NCBI RefSeq assembly: GCF_038024855.1
Contig: NZ_CP139089.1
Span: 2,452,501 to 2,516,500, forward strand
From: Methylocella tundrae
GTDB taxonomy: Bacteria; Pseudomonadota; Alphaproteobacteria; Rhizobiales; Beijerinckiaceae
DNA: 64,000 nucleotides
Direction: 5' to 3'
Positions within the stretch are counted from its first letter, which is position 1. Every line of letters starts with the position of its first letter. The notes under the pieces were generated by a model, which saw only the letters and a list, made by a program, of their open reading frames with translations, ran no database searches and was not told the origin of the DNA. Below, one piece after another: positions 44,079 to 53,953 of this stretch. The translations under genes were made by a program, and so were the position numbers.

Positions 44079-45014
44079 ATGCTCTCTACCTTCGGCGTCG
44101 TCTTTCCGATTTTCGCGCTGATCCTCACCGGCTATCTCAGCCGGCGGCTCGGCGCGCTCGGGCCGGACGCCTCGCGCGAACTGAACCGCTTCGTTGTTTT
44201 TCTGGCGCTGCCCGCGCTGCTATTCGACATCATGGCCCATGCGAGTTGGGCGGCTGTGTATCAGCCCGGCTTCATCGCCGTCTTTGGCTTCAGCTGTACC
44301 GCCGCTTTCGCCGTGACCGTCGCTCTTCGACTGCGCGCGGGACGCCCTCTCGCCGACGCCAGCATCGACGGGCTGAACGCCGCTTACGGCAACACCGGCT
44401 ATATCGGCATTCCGCTCTGCCTTGTGGCTCTAGGGCCGGCCAGCCAGACCGGGGCCGTCATCGCGACGATCTTCACCGCCTGCGTCCTCTTCGGCGGCGC
44501 GATCATTCTGGTTGAAATTGGTCTGCAGGCCGAAAAACGGATATGGCCTCTGGCGCTGAAGGTCGCCAGATCATTGGCGCGCAATCCGCTTGTGATCGCG
44601 CCGGCGCTCGGCTCCCTCGTCGCCGCTTCCGGCTTTGCAATTCCAGATCACGCGGAAATATTCTTCAAGCTGCTCGGCGGCGCGGCCTCTCCTTGCGCGC
44701 TCGTCGCGCTCGGACTGTTTTTCGCCGGCAAGAGTGCGCCAAAAAAGCGCGATGACGGCGCCGTCGGCCTTCTCATCGTCCTGAAACTCGTCGGCCAGCC
44801 CGCGCTCGCGTGGCTGCTGGCTCGATACGTCTTCGCCCTGTCGCCGATCGCCGCCAGGACGGCCGTATTGATGGCGGCGCTGCCGACCGGCACCGGCGCT
44901 TTCATGCTCGCCGAATATTATCGGCGCGAGGCCGACGTGACCTCCGCCGTCATCCTCTTTTCGACGATTGCATCCTTGCTGACGATTTCAGCCTATCTGG
45001 CGTTCGGGGGATGA
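44079..45014 (+). CDS. AEC (auxin efflux carrier) family transporter
   Basis: About 311 residues, ten hydrophobic segments in two repeats of five. Recognised by VVFPIFALILTGYLSRRLGAL, NAAYGNTGYIGIPLCLVALG (the family's conserved Asn-Thr-Gly-x-x-Gly region) and MAALPTGTGAFMLAEYYRRE. Members carry malonate, malate or other small organic acids; the substrate is not evident here. No regulatory gene adjoins it. Confidence 0.86.
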   Translation: MLSTFGVVFPIFALILTGYLSRRLGALGPDASRELNRFVVFLALPALLFDIMAHASWAAVYQPGFIAVFGFSCTAAFAVTVALRLRAGRPLADASIDGLNAAYGNTGYIGIPLCLVALGPASQTGAVIATIFTACVLFGGAIILVEIGLQAEKRIWPLALKVARSLARNPLVIAPALGSLVAASGFAIPDHAEIFFKLLGGAASPCALVALGLFFAGKSAPKKRDDGAVGLLIVLKLVGQPALAWLLARYVFALSPIAARTAVLMAALPTGTGAFMLAEYYRREADVTSAVILFSTIASLLTISAYLAFGG

Positions 45015-45088
45015 TAGGCGGAGGCGCCGCCCTGCTCATCAACGCGGGTCGTACAGGATGAGAGCTACTGGCGCGCCAAACGCAGCCC

Positions 45089-46825
45089 TCAATCATTGAA
45101 CTCCCGCCCCGCGCGCACCTCTTTCACATAGCCGGCGCGGATGGTGAAATCGCCGAAATGTTCGCCGGGCGTGCGGTCGCGCGCATAATGAGCGGCGATC
45201 TCGCTGATCGCGGCGAGGATCGCCTCTTCGCCGACGTTTTCGAGATACATCTTGTTGAGGCGCTGGCCAAAGAAGCCGCCGCCGAAATAAAGGTTGTATT
45301 TTCCGGGCGCGCGGCCGGTGAGGGCGATTTCGGCGACATAGGGCCTTGCGCAGCCGTTGGGGCAGCCGGTCATACGGATGGTGATCGGTTCTTGCTCCAG
45401 CCCATTCGCCGCGAGGATTTTTTCGATCCTGGTCACCAACGCGGGCAGATAGCGCTCGCTTTCGGCCATGGCGAGGCCGCAGGTCGGCAGGGCGACGCAG
45501 GCCATGGAGTTGAGGCGCAAGAGGCTCTGGTCATTGCGATGATCCAGCCCATACGCCTTCAACAGTGCGGCGATCTTCGATTTCTCCTTCTCCGGAATAT
45601 CGGCGATCACGACATTCTGGTTGGGCGTCAGCCGGAACGTTCCCTGATGAACCTCGGCAATGGCGCGTAAACCATCGAGAAGCGCGAAATTCTCGCGATT
45701 GACGATCCGCCCGTTCTCGACGAAGAGCGTGAAATGATGGCGGCCATCCTCGCCCTTGGCCCAGCCATAGGCGTCGCCATTGGTTGTAAAGGCGAAGGGG
45801 CGCGCCGGCGCCAGCGCGAAGCCCATGCGCCGCTCAATCTCCGCCTTCACCCAATCCAGCCCAAGATCGTCGATCGTATATTTGAAGCGGGCATGGGCGC
45901 GCGTTACGCGATCGCCATGATCGCGCTGGACGCCGATCACCGCGTCCGTCGCCGCGAGCAGCCTGTCCTTGGGAATGAATCCGATGACGTCGCCGAGCCG
46001 CGGATAGGTTTCAGGCGCCTGATCGGTGCGGCCCATGCCGCCGCCGATGGTGATGTTGAAGCCTTGAAGCCGGCCGTTTTCGGCTATGGCGATGAAGCCG
46101 AGGTCCTGCGTATAGACGTCGATGTCGTTGATCGGCGGAATGACGAAGCCGATCTTGAATTTTCTCGGCAGATATTGCTTGCCGAGGAAGGGCTCTTCGG
46201 GCTCCGACGTCGCAACGCGCTCCTCGCCGTACCAGATCTCATGATAGGCGCGCATATTGGGCATGGCGTGTTCGCTGAGCCGCTTCGCCGCGTCGTAAAC
46301 CTCCGCGTGCAGCGAAGACAGGCCCGGATTGACGGAGGCCATGACGCCGCGCACGACGTCGCCGCAGGCGGCGATGGTGTCGATCAGAACCTCGTGCAGG
46401 CCGCGTATCGTGTCCTTGAGGTCGTTCTTCAACACCCAGTGAAACTGGAACGTCTGGCGGGTCGTCACGCGCAGCGAGCCATTGCCATAGGCCCGCGCGA
46501 GTTCGTCGAGCTTTCGCCATTGCGCGGGCGTGCAGACGCCGCCGGGAAGCCGCAGGCGGATCAGAAAGGAATAGGCTGGTTCGAGCTTCTGGCGGCGCCT
46601 CTCGTCGCGCAGGTCGCGATCGTCCTGCACGTAAATGCCGTGGAACTTCATCAGCTTGGCGTTGTCCTCGCCGCTGACGGCGCCGGTGATCGCGTCGAGA
46701 AGTCCCTCTTTGATCGTGCCGCGCAGATAATCGCTTCTGACCTTCATGCGCTCGTCGGGGCTGAGCCTGTCGAGCGGCTGGGAGATATCGCGGCTGCGGT
46801 CCGGATGGGGCAGGCTCTTCGTCAT
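45089..46825 (-). CDS. cysI: Sulfite reductase haemoprotein subunit CysI
   Basis: About 578 residues; the ATG at 46825 with GAGGA upstream is chosen over a frame open to 46918. Sirohaem and [4Fe-4S] enzyme reducing sulfite to sulfide. Four cluster Cys are seen in CVALPTCGLAMAESERYLP and MTGCPNGCARPYVAEI. Sirohaem-binding Arg/Lys region: RVTTRQTFQFHWV and MASVNPGL. It lies 10 bases after cysJ and would form the usual hemoprotein/flavoprotein complex. Confidence 0.95.
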   Translation of the reverse strand: MTKSLPHPDRSRDISQPLDRLSPDERMKVRSDYLRGTIKEGLLDAITGAVSGEDNAKLMKFHGIYVQDDRDLRDERRRQKLEPAYSFLIRLRLPGGVCTPAQWRKLDELARAYGNGSLRVTTRQTFQFHWVLKNDLKDTIRGLHEVLIDTIAACGDVVRGVMASVNPGLSSLHAEVYDAAKRLSEHAMPNMRAYHEIWYGEERVATSEPEEPFLGKQYLPRKFKIGFVIPPINDIDVYTQDLGFIAIAENGRLQGFNITIGGGMGRTDQAPETYPRLGDVIGFIPKDRLLAATDAVIGVQRDHGDRVTRAHARFKYTIDDLGLDWVKAEIERRMGFALAPARPFAFTTNGDAYGWAKGEDGRHHFTLFVENGRIVNRENFALLDGLRAIAEVHQGTFRLTPNQNVVIADIPEKEKSKIAALLKAYGLDHRNDQSLLRLNSMACVALPTCGLAMAESERYLPALVTRIEKILAANGLEQEPITIRMTGCPNGCARPYVAEIALTGRAPGKYNLYFGGGFFGQRLNKMYLENVGEEAILAAISEIAAHYARDRTPGEHFGDFTIRAGYVKEVRAGREFND

Positions 46826-46835
46826 CGCAAAATCC

Positions 46836-48692
46836 TCAATAGACGTCGCGCTGATAGCGATGATCGCTCTGCAAGCCGCGCACATAGTGCTCGGCCGCGT
46901 CATGCGATCGTCTGCCATGCGTCTCGACGACGGAAATCAGAGCGGCGTGCACATCGGGCGCGAGCTTCGCCGCGTCGCCGCAGACGTAGACGTGCGCGCC
47001 CTCCTCAAGCCATGCGAAGACCTCGCGCCCGCCCTCGACGAGCCGATGCTGCACATAGGCCCTGTTGGTCCGATCACGCGAGAAGGCGACGTCCATGCGC
47101 GACAAAACCTTGTCCTTGAGATAGGCCTGCCACTCGAGCTGATACAGAAAGTCGGTGCGGAAATTACGCTCGCCGAAGAACAGCCACGAGCGTCCTGTGG
47201 CGCCGCGCGCTTCGCGCTCCTGCATGAAGGACCGGTAGGGCGCGACGCCCGTGCCGGCGCCGATCATGATGATCGGAACGTCGTCGGCCGGCAGCCGAAA
47301 ATGCGGATTGGACTGGATGTAGACCGGCGCCGTCGTGTCCGGCGCGGCGCGATCGGCGAGATGGCCGGACGCCACGCCGGCGCGGGGCTCGCCGTGCAGC
47401 ATATAACGCACGGAGGAAACGGTGAGATGCGCTTCGCCGGGATTGGCTGCAAGGCTCGACGCGATCGAATAAAGGCGCGGCTGCAGCGGCCTCAGGCCCG
47501 CCAAAAAAGCTTCGGCTGAAACGCCAGGAGCCGGAAAGGCGCGGATGACGTCGATAATATGATTTTCGCGCAGATAGGCGGCGCGCTCTTCGGCGTGATC
47601 GTCGCCGGCGAGCTTGCTCAGCTCGGTTGCGCCGGAAATCTCGGCCCAATGTTCGATGAACCGCGGCGTCGCGGCGGTGATTTCAAATTTTGCCGCGAGC
47701 GCCTCGGCGAGCGGCGCCTCGCCGTCCTTCAACGCAAGCGGCGCCGAAAGGTCAAGGCCGAGGACGCCCCCGATCTTCTCGACAAGGGCCGGATCGTTGC
47801 GAGGAAAAACCCCAAGCGCGTCGCCGGGCTCATAAGTGAGGCCCGAGCCCATCAACGAAACTTCGATATGACGCGTTTCCTTGGTCGAGCCGCGGCTGGT
47901 CAATATCAGATTGTCATTGATCGTCGCCGCGAAAGGGTTGCGCTTGTCGAAGACGGCCGGCGCCGGCCTTGCGCTCGTCAGGGCGGCGGTGATCGCGTGC
48001 TGCGCCGATTTGCCCTCGCTCAGCGCAAGCCGCGCCAGCGCGTCGGCGATCCAGGCGGCCGCCGGATCATCGTAATCGACGTCGCAGTCGACGCGCGGGA
48101 TAAGCCGCTCCGCGCCAAGCTCTTCAAAGCGGCGGTCGAGCCGCTTGCCGGCCTCGCAATATTTCTCGTAGGTTGAATCGCCGAGCGCCAGCACGCCGAA
48201 ACGCACGCCCTCCAGCGTCGGCGCCTTGCGTCCTTCGAGAAATTCAAAGAACGCCATTGCCGGCTGCGGCGGGTCGCCCTCGCCGTAAGTGCTTGCGATG
48301 ATGAGAAGATCCTGCTCTTCCTTGAGGCGGCGCGGCTTATAGTCGCCCATGTCGACGACGCTCGCCTCAAGGCCGAGGGCCTTTGCTTCAGCGGCGGCGG
48401 TCCGCGCGAGAGCGGCGCTGTTGCCTGTTTCCGAACCGAAAAGGATTGTCAGCGTGCGCGCGGCGACGGCCGTCGAAGGCGCCATTTCCGGAGGCGGCGC
48501 GACCGAGGCCGCTGGCGCGTCAGGGAGCGCCGTCGAAGTTTCGGCGCGGGCCGCTTCTATCCCGGCGAAATAGCCGCTGAGCCAAAGCGCCTGGCGTGGG
48601 CTTAAAGTCGCCGAGAGCGCATTGAGCTGCTCCCATTGCTGCGCGCTCAGCAGCCCGGGGCCTAGGAACTTCGAGGGGTCAACGCGTTGCAA
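46836..48692 (-). CDS. cysJ: Sulfite reductase flavoprotein subunit CysJ
   Basis: About 618 residues. TTG start at 48692 (CAGGA about 12 bases upstream). Domains in order: flavodoxin-like FMN domain (TILFGSETGNSAALA at about 84-98, ASTYGEGDPPQPA), connecting FAD domain (LQPRLYSIASS, the Arg-x-Tyr-Ser FAD motif) and NADP domain (IGAGTGVAPYRSFMQER; VYVCGDAAKLAPDVH). It passes electrons from NADPH to CysI. First gene of cysJI; AT-rich DNA upstream probably holds the promoter. Confidence 0.95.
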   Translation of the reverse strand: MQRVDPSKFLGPGLLSAQQWEQLNALSATLSPRQALWLSGYFAGIEAARAETSTALPDAPAASVAPPPEMAPSTAVAARTLTILFGSETGNSAALARTAAAEAKALGLEASVVDMGDYKPRRLKEEQDLLIIASTYGEGDPPQPAMAFFEFLEGRKAPTLEGVRFGVLALGDSTYEKYCEAGKRLDRRFEELGAERLIPRVDCDVDYDDPAAAWIADALARLALSEGKSAQHAITAALTSARPAPAVFDKRNPFAATINDNLILTSRGSTKETRHIEVSLMGSGLTYEPGDALGVFPRNDPALVEKIGGVLGLDLSAPLALKDGEAPLAEALAAKFEITAATPRFIEHWAEISGATELSKLAGDDHAEERAAYLRENHIIDVIRAFPAPGVSAEAFLAGLRPLQPRLYSIASSLAANPGEAHLTVSSVRYMLHGEPRAGVASGHLADRAAPDTTAPVYIQSNPHFRLPADDVPIIMIGAGTGVAPYRSFMQEREARGATGRSWLFFGERNFRTDFLYQLEWQAYLKDKVLSRMDVAFSRDRTNRAYVQHRLVEGGREVFAWLEEGAHVYVCGDAAKLAPDVHAALISVVETHGRRSHDAAEHYVRGLQSDHRYQRDVY

Positions 48693-49401
48693 GTTCGCCG
48701 TCCTGATTTCACATAAAAATCCAGATATATATTTTAATTCTCGGATTTATTCTGTCTGTTTCTATCCGATGCGGCTATCCAAGGGCAAGATGATTATTCG
48801 TTGGCGGCCAAATCCGCTTTCAGACTGATCGAAAAATGGCGCCTCGCGAGCGAGGTGAGTGCGCGTCTTGCCAAGCAACCTTCCCTTCGATAACCTTGAA
48901 ACCGTCGCATGCCGCGCGCCCCTGCCAAAAATGCACGCTGGTTCAGTTATCTGCCAATCCTTTCGGCAGAATTGACGCTGCTTTCGCGTGCGCGCCGCGC
49001 ACAAAAGGCGCCCTGCGGGGATGCGCGAACAAACGATGCGGGAGGCCGTCCTTAGGCGGCTTCTGAAACTGGCGAAGGGTCGAAACTTATCGCCCTGGCG
49101 GAGAAACACGAATGTGGCGGCAGGTCTGTGATCCCTTCGGCGCCCCCGTAGCGTCGCCCCTCCCTCGCCAAGCCGCCATTCCTTTCTCTCCTCCGGTCGG
49201 TCACTCTCCTTCGCCAAAACCAGCGCACACGCTGGCTCTGTCTTGATAATGTCATCAGGAATGGGTTTTGAAGCGCCCATGAGCGACGCTACCTGTCTCG
49301 CGCGGCGACTCGACGCGGCGAGCCGCCGCGCCGCACGTAATTGCCGAACTGCTCCGCGCACGTAACAAGACGATCGACAAGAAATAAAACGGGGAGGAAA
49401 T
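48693..49401. other. Divergent intergenic region between cysJ and lactate permease
   Basis: 709 bases without a convincing gene. An AT-rich island at 48710-48770 next to the cysJ start is the likely cysJI promoter/operator area. The middle has small Arg-rich frames that look like chance. GGGGAGGA stands before the permease ATG. Confidence 0.45.
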
Positions 49402-51033
49402 ATGTTCCATCAATTGCTGACGCCGGTTGCGGGCAACCTGGCCTTGTCCTTTGTGGTCGCGGCTGTGCCGATCGTCGTCGTGCTGGTCATGCTCGGCGTG
49501 TTGCGCCGCCCGGCATGGCAGGCCTCGCTGGGCGGACTCGTCGTCGCCTTTTTCATCGCTGTCCTCATCTGGCGATTTCCGGTCCCGCTCGCCCTCAACA
49601 GCATTGTCGCGGGCGCGGTGTTCGCTCTATGGCCGGTGATGTGGATCGTCTTTAACGCGCTGTTGCTCTATAATATTTCGGTCATATCCGGCCGTTTTGA
49701 CGCGTTCCGCGATTGGGTTCTAAACCACCTGCCGAATGACCGCCGAATCGTTCTGGTTGTCATCGGCTTCTGTTTCGGCTGTCTCCTCGAAGGCATCTCC
49801 GGCTTCGGCACGCCGGTCGCGATCACCAGCGCGCTGCTGATCCTCGTCGGCTTTCCGGCGCTCGAGGCGCTCACCTTCACGCTGATTTTCAACACGGCGC
49901 CCGTCGCGTTCGGCGCGCTCGGCGCGCCCGTCACGGTGCTTGGCCAGGTCACAGGCCTCTCGCCGGTGACGCTCGGCGCCATGATCGGGCGGCAGCTGCC
50001 GTTTATAGCGATGCTGCTGCCGTTCTACGTCATGGCGATCTACGGCGGGATGCGCTCGGTGCGCGCCTTGTGGCCCGTGCTGGCGGTCGCGGGAGGCAGC
50101 TTTGCGCTCGGCCAGTTCGTCTCCTCGAACTATCTCGACTATGCGCTGACCGATGTGCTCTCATCGCTCACCGCGTTGATTGCGACGCTGGCTTTCCTCC
50201 GCGTCTGGAAGCCCGCGCCCGACCCGGAGTTTTCGGTTTCGCTCCGGATCGTTCAAACAGGCGGCGCCGATCTCGCCCCGAAAGCGCATGGAAGTCAGAT
50301 GTCCGCTTGGCAAGGATGGCTGCCCTGGCTCATCGTCTCGGCGGTCGTGATCGTGTGGACCCATCTCAAGGTGTTCACGATCGGCCAGCAGTCGATTCCA
50401 TGGCCCGGCCTGCACAATGAGGTGCTTATCACTCTCTACAATAACAAGCCTTATGCCGCGAACTGGGTGTTCCAGCCACTGGCGACAGGCACCGCGATCC
50501 TGCTGTCCACAATCCTCACCGCCGGCCTCGTCGGCGTCGGCCCTCGCCGGTTCATCGGGTGCATTGGCACCACCTGGCGGCAGAGTCGACTCGCCATTCT
50601 GACCGTCGCCCTGATCGTGGGGCTCGCCTATCTGATGAACTACTCAGGGCTGAATTACACACTGGGCCTTGGCGTCGCCTCAATGGGATTCATCTTTCCG
50701 CTTGTCTCGCCGTTCCTCGGCTGGATCGCGGTGTTCCTCTCCGGCAGCGACACATCAGGCAACGCCCTGTTTGGCAACTTGCAGGTCGTGGCGGCCAATC
50801 AGCTTGGCCTCAATCCCGTGCTCATCGCGGCCACCAACTCCTCGGGCGGGGTGATGGGCAAGATGATCTCGCCGCAGAACATTTCGACCGGCGCTTCGGT
50901 GACCGATCTTAAAGGGCAGGAGGGCGTGGTCTTCGCGCGCACTTTCAAGCACAGCATTGTGCTGACCCTGCTGCTTGGGCTCATCGTGTTGGTGCAGCAG
51001 TATGTCACGCCGTGGATGATTCCGGTTCATTAA
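49402..51033 (+). CDS. lctP: L-lactate permease
   Basis: About 543 residues with 12-14 membrane segments, the usual LctP/LldP size. Hallmarks: ALLLYNISVISGRFDAFRDWVLNHLPNDRRI, GFCFGCLLEGISGFGTPVAITSALLILVGFPALEALT and FLSGSDTSGNALFGNLQ near the end, then TNSSGGVMGKMISPQNISTG. Proton-coupled lactate (or glycolate) uptake in the inner membrane. It heads a run with lutABC (65-bp gap to lutA). Confidence 0.94.
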   Translation: MFHQLLTPVAGNLALSFVVAAVPIVVVLVMLGVLRRPAWQASLGGLVVAFFIAVLIWRFPVPLALNSIVAGAVFALWPVMWIVFNALLLYNISVISGRFDAFRDWVLNHLPNDRRIVLVVIGFCFGCLLEGISGFGTPVAITSALLILVGFPALEALTFTLIFNTAPVAFGALGAPVTVLGQVTGLSPVTLGAMIGRQLPFIAMLLPFYVMAIYGGMRSVRALWPVLAVAGGSFALGQFVSSNYLDYALTDVLSSLTALIATLAFLRVWKPAPDPEFSVSLRIVQTGGADLAPKAHGSQMSAWQGWLPWLIVSAVVIVWTHLKVFTIGQQSIPWPGLHNEVLITLYNNKPYAANWVFQPLATGTAILLSTILTAGLVGVGPRRFIGCIGTTWRQSRLAILTVALIVGLAYLMNYSGLNYTLGLGVASMGFIFPLVSPFLGWIAVFLSGSDTSGNALFGNLQVVAANQLGLNPVLIAATNSSGGVMGKMISPQNISTGASVTDLKGQEGVVFARTFKHSIVLTLLLGLIVLVQQYVTPWMIPVH

Positions 51034-51098
51034 GCGAGAAAACTTGCCTCGCAACGCCGCAGGCCTATGATTCACGCGGATGATGCTGCATTAAGCCC

Positions 51099-51851
51099 AT
51101 GCTCAAGGTCGGACTTTTCGTCACATGCCTTGCCGAGATGTTCCGGCCGCGCACGGCGTTCGCCGCGCTCGCCCTTCTGGAGCGCGCCGGATGCGAGGTG
51201 ATTGCGCCACGCCTTCAGACCTGCTGCGGCCAGCCGGCCTTTAATTCGGGAGATTCGGCCGACGCGCGCAAAATCGCCAAAAAGGTCATCGCCGCCTTCG
51301 AGGATTTCGATTATGTCGTGGCCCCTTCAGGCTCCTGCATGGGCATGATCAAGCTGCATTATCCGGAGCTTTTCGCAGACGATCCTCTGTGGCGCCCGCG
51401 CGCGGAAAATCTGGCGGCGAAGGGATATGAGCTGATCAGCTTCCTCGTCGACATTTGCCGCTATCGCCCCGAGGGCGTGAGCCTGCGGGCGAGCGCCACT
51501 TACCACGATACCTGTTCGGGCCTGCGCGAACTCAAAGTCGAACGGCAGCCGCGCGCTCTTCTCGCCGACGTCGAAGGCTTGATCCTGACGCCGCTGCCCG
51601 AGGTTCAATCCTGCTGCGGCTTCGGCGGCACATTCTGCGTCAAATATCCGTCGATCTCGAATGCGATCGTCGAAGCGAAGGCAAAAAACATCGAATCTAC
51701 GGAAGCCGACCTGCTTCTTGGCGGCGATCTCGGCTGCCTCATGAACATGGCCGGGAAACTGCACCGGCGCGGCTCCCGCGTCCGCGCTTTTCACGTCGCC
51801 GAAATCCTTGCCGGCATGGGCGATGGTCCGGCGATCGGCGAGGAAGCCTAA
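51099..51851 (+). CDS. lutA: Lactate utilization protein LutA (Fe-S oxidoreductase)
   Basis: About 250 residues made of two cysteine-rich CCG domains: LQTCCGQPAFNSGDSADARK near residue 40 and VQSCCGFGGTFCVKYPSIS near residue 170, which bind a cluster as in heterodisulfide reductase/GlpC proteins. It forms with LutB and LutC the iron-sulfur lactate oxidase that converts L-lactate to pyruvate. Lies 3 bases before lutB. Confidence 0.92.
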   Translation: MLKVGLFVTCLAEMFRPRTAFAALALLERAGCEVIAPRLQTCCGQPAFNSGDSADARKIAKKVIAAFEDFDYVVAPSGSCMGMIKLHYPELFADDPLWRPRAENLAAKGYELISFLVDICRYRPEGVSLRASATYHDTCSGLRELKVERQPRALLADVEGLILTPLPEVQSCCGFGGTFCVKYPSISNAIVEAKAKNIESTEADLLLGGDLGCLMNMAGKLHRRGSRVRAFHVAEILAGMGDGPAIGEEA

Positions 51852-51854
51852 ACA

Positions 51855-53285
51855 ATGTCAGCTCCAGCGCACGCGGCATCCGTCGATTCCTTCAAGGCGC
51901 GCGCTGACGCCGCGCTCGCAGACCCCAATCTCAAGATCGCGATCGACCGCACGACGCGCACGGCGCGACAAAAGCGCGAGGCCGCCGTCGCCGATTGGCC
52001 GGGTTTTGCAAAAGCCCGCGATCTCGGCCGCCGCATCAAGGATCACGTGATCGAAAACCTCGATCATTATCTGATCGAGTTCGAGCGCAACGCCCGCGCC
52101 TCCGGCGCCGTCGTGCATTATGCCGCGACCGCGGACGAGGCCTGCCGCATCGTCATCAGCATTTGCCGGGACGCAAAGGCGCAGACAGTGACGCGCTCCA
52201 AGTCGATGCTGGGCGAAGAGATTGGGCTGCCCCATGCGATGGACGAAGCCGGCTTGACGCGCGTCGAGACCGATCTTGCCGAGCACATCGTCCAGCTTGC
52301 CCATGACCGGCCCTCGCACATCATCTGGCCGGCCCTGCATCACAAGCGTGAAGACATAGCGGCGCTGTTTCGCGAGCATCACCACATGCCGCTCAACGGC
52401 GACGACGTCGGCTCCATGGTCGAAAGCGCAAGGCGCGAATTACGCGGCGGCTTCCTCGGCGCGGATGTCGGGATCAGCGGCGCGAACTTTCTCATCGCCG
52501 ACAGCGGCGCCGTTTGCACCGTCACGAATGAAGGCAATGCCGAGCTGACGACGACCATCCCGCGCGTCCATATCGTGACGGCGGGCATCGAAAAGCTCGT
52601 GCCGAGCCTCTCCCACGCTTTCGTGCTTTTGCGTTTGCTCGTGCGCTCGGCGACGGGAGCCGACATTACCCAATATACGACCTTCCATTGCGGCCCAAAG
52701 CAGTCCGGCGACCTCGACGGACCGCGCGAATTCCATATCGTTCTCGTCGACAACGGCCGCACGCGTATGCTCGAGCAGGGCCTCGCCGCGATGCTGCGCT
52801 GCGTGCGCTGCGGCGCCTGCATGAACCATTGCGTCGTCTACAATGAGATCGGCGGCCATGCCTATGGCGGCGTCTATCCGGGACCGATGGGCTCGGTGCT
52901 GACCCCGGTTCTCGACGGCCTGGCGAAGTCGCGCGATTTGCCGAACGCCTGCACCCTCAACGGCCGCTGTCAGGAAGTCTGTCCGGTCGACATTCCATTG
53001 CCGACGATGCTGCGGGGATGGCGCGAAAAAAGCTGGGCCGAAGGGCTGGAGCCGAAGACGCAGCGCAGCTTTCTCGGATTATGGGCGTTCGCCGCCACCT
53101 ATCCGTTCCTTTACCGCATCGGAACGCGGCTCGCGATCCGGGCGATCCGGCTCTTGGCCAAGGAAGGCTGGATCAGCAAACTGCCCCTGGCTTCCGGCTG
53201 GACCCGCTATCGCGATTTCCCCAAGCCGCCCGCGCGCAGCTTTTTTGAGGACTACCACGCGCACAGCCGAAAGACTCCCTCTTGA
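51855..53285 (+). CDS. lutB: Lactate utilization protein LutB
   Basis: About 476 residues. The N-terminal LUD-type domain (SMLGEEIGLPHAMDEAGL; IADSGAVCTVTNEGNAELTT) is followed by a ferredoxin-like region with CVRCGACMNHC and CTLNGRCQEVCPVDI near residues 316-380, suitable for two [4Fe-4S] clusters. Central electron-carrying subunit of LutABC. The stop overlaps the TTG start of lutC. Confidence 0.94.
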   Translation: MSAPAHAASVDSFKARADAALADPNLKIAIDRTTRTARQKREAAVADWPGFAKARDLGRRIKDHVIENLDHYLIEFERNARASGAVVHYAATADEACRIVISICRDAKAQTVTRSKSMLGEEIGLPHAMDEAGLTRVETDLAEHIVQLAHDRPSHIIWPALHHKREDIAALFREHHHMPLNGDDVGSMVESARRELRGGFLGADVGISGANFLIADSGAVCTVTNEGNAELTTTIPRVHIVTAGIEKLVPSLSHAFVLLRLLVRSATGADITQYTTFHCGPKQSGDLDGPREFHIVLVDNGRTRMLEQGLAAMLRCVRCGACMNHCVVYNEIGGHAYGGVYPGPMGSVLTPVLDGLAKSRDLPNACTLNGRCQEVCPVDIPLPTMLRGWREKSWAEGLEPKTQRSFLGLWAFAATYPFLYRIGTRLAIRAIRLLAKEGWISKLPLASGWTRYRDFPKPPARSFFEDYHAHSRKTPS

Positions 53286-53953
53286 GCGTCAGGGAGGAAA
53301 TTCTGGCGGCGATCCGGCGCAACCTGCGCCGCGAAGCAAATGACCCGGCCGAGATCGCGGCGCAGGCCGCTGCGCTGGCGCTGGAATCGAACGAGAGCCG
53401 CCCCCGCCTTCCCGGCGGCGATGTCGTGGACGCCTTCGCCGCGCGGCTCGTCTCAGCCAAGGTCGTCGGCGCCAGCGTCGATCGCATCGGCAAGCTTGAA
53501 GACACGCCGGCCGCGGTCGCCCGCTATTGTGACGCTCACGGCCTCGAACATGCGCTGGCGTTGCAGCCCGATCCGGATTTGCGGCGGCTCGACTGGAGCG
53601 GCTTTACCCTCAAGACGGCGATCGCCGGCGATGAAAGGCTCGCCGTCGCAAAGGCGCGCTGGGCCATCGCAGAGACTGGAACCTTCGTGTTCCACTCGGG
53701 ACCCACATCTGCGACCTTACTGTCCTTCCTGCCGCTGCATCACATCTGCGTTATCGAACGCGAGCGGATCCTCCTCCACCTCGAAGATTATGCGCTGGCC
53801 GAAAAGGGCGCCGGGGCGCCTCGCAATGTGAATCTCATCACCGGCGCGAGCGGCACGGCTGACATCGAGGGGACGCTCGTCAGAGGCGCGCATGGCCCCA
53901 AGTTTCTTCACGCGATCATCATAGATGCGCGGGCCTCGATTCAGACGCCATAG
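53282..53953 (+). CDS. lutC: Lactate utilization protein LutC (DUF162)
   Basis: About 223 residues, TTG start at 53282 in the lutB stop (TTGA). LUD domain: TGTFVFHSGPTSATLLSFLPLHHICVIERERI and NLITGASGTADIEGTLVRGAHGP, the family signature. Third part of the lactate oxidase. The 3' end overlaps the convergent TetR gene by 13 bases. Confidence 0.92.
   Translation: MSVREEILAAIRRNLRREANDPAEIAAQAAALALESNESRPRLPGGDVVDAFAARLVSAKVVGASVDRIGKLEDTPAAVARYCDAHGLEHALALQPDPDLRRLDWSGFTLKTAIAGDERLAVAKARWAIAETGTFVFHSGPTSATLLSFLPLHHICVIERERILLHLEDYALAEKGAGAPRNVNLITGASGTADIEGTLVRGAHGPKFLHAIIIDARASIQTP

Noticed and set aside
48762..49361. A 199-codon minus-strand frame in the cysJ-permease gap
   Set aside because: Arg/Ser-rich with no domain and no start signal; consistent with chance.
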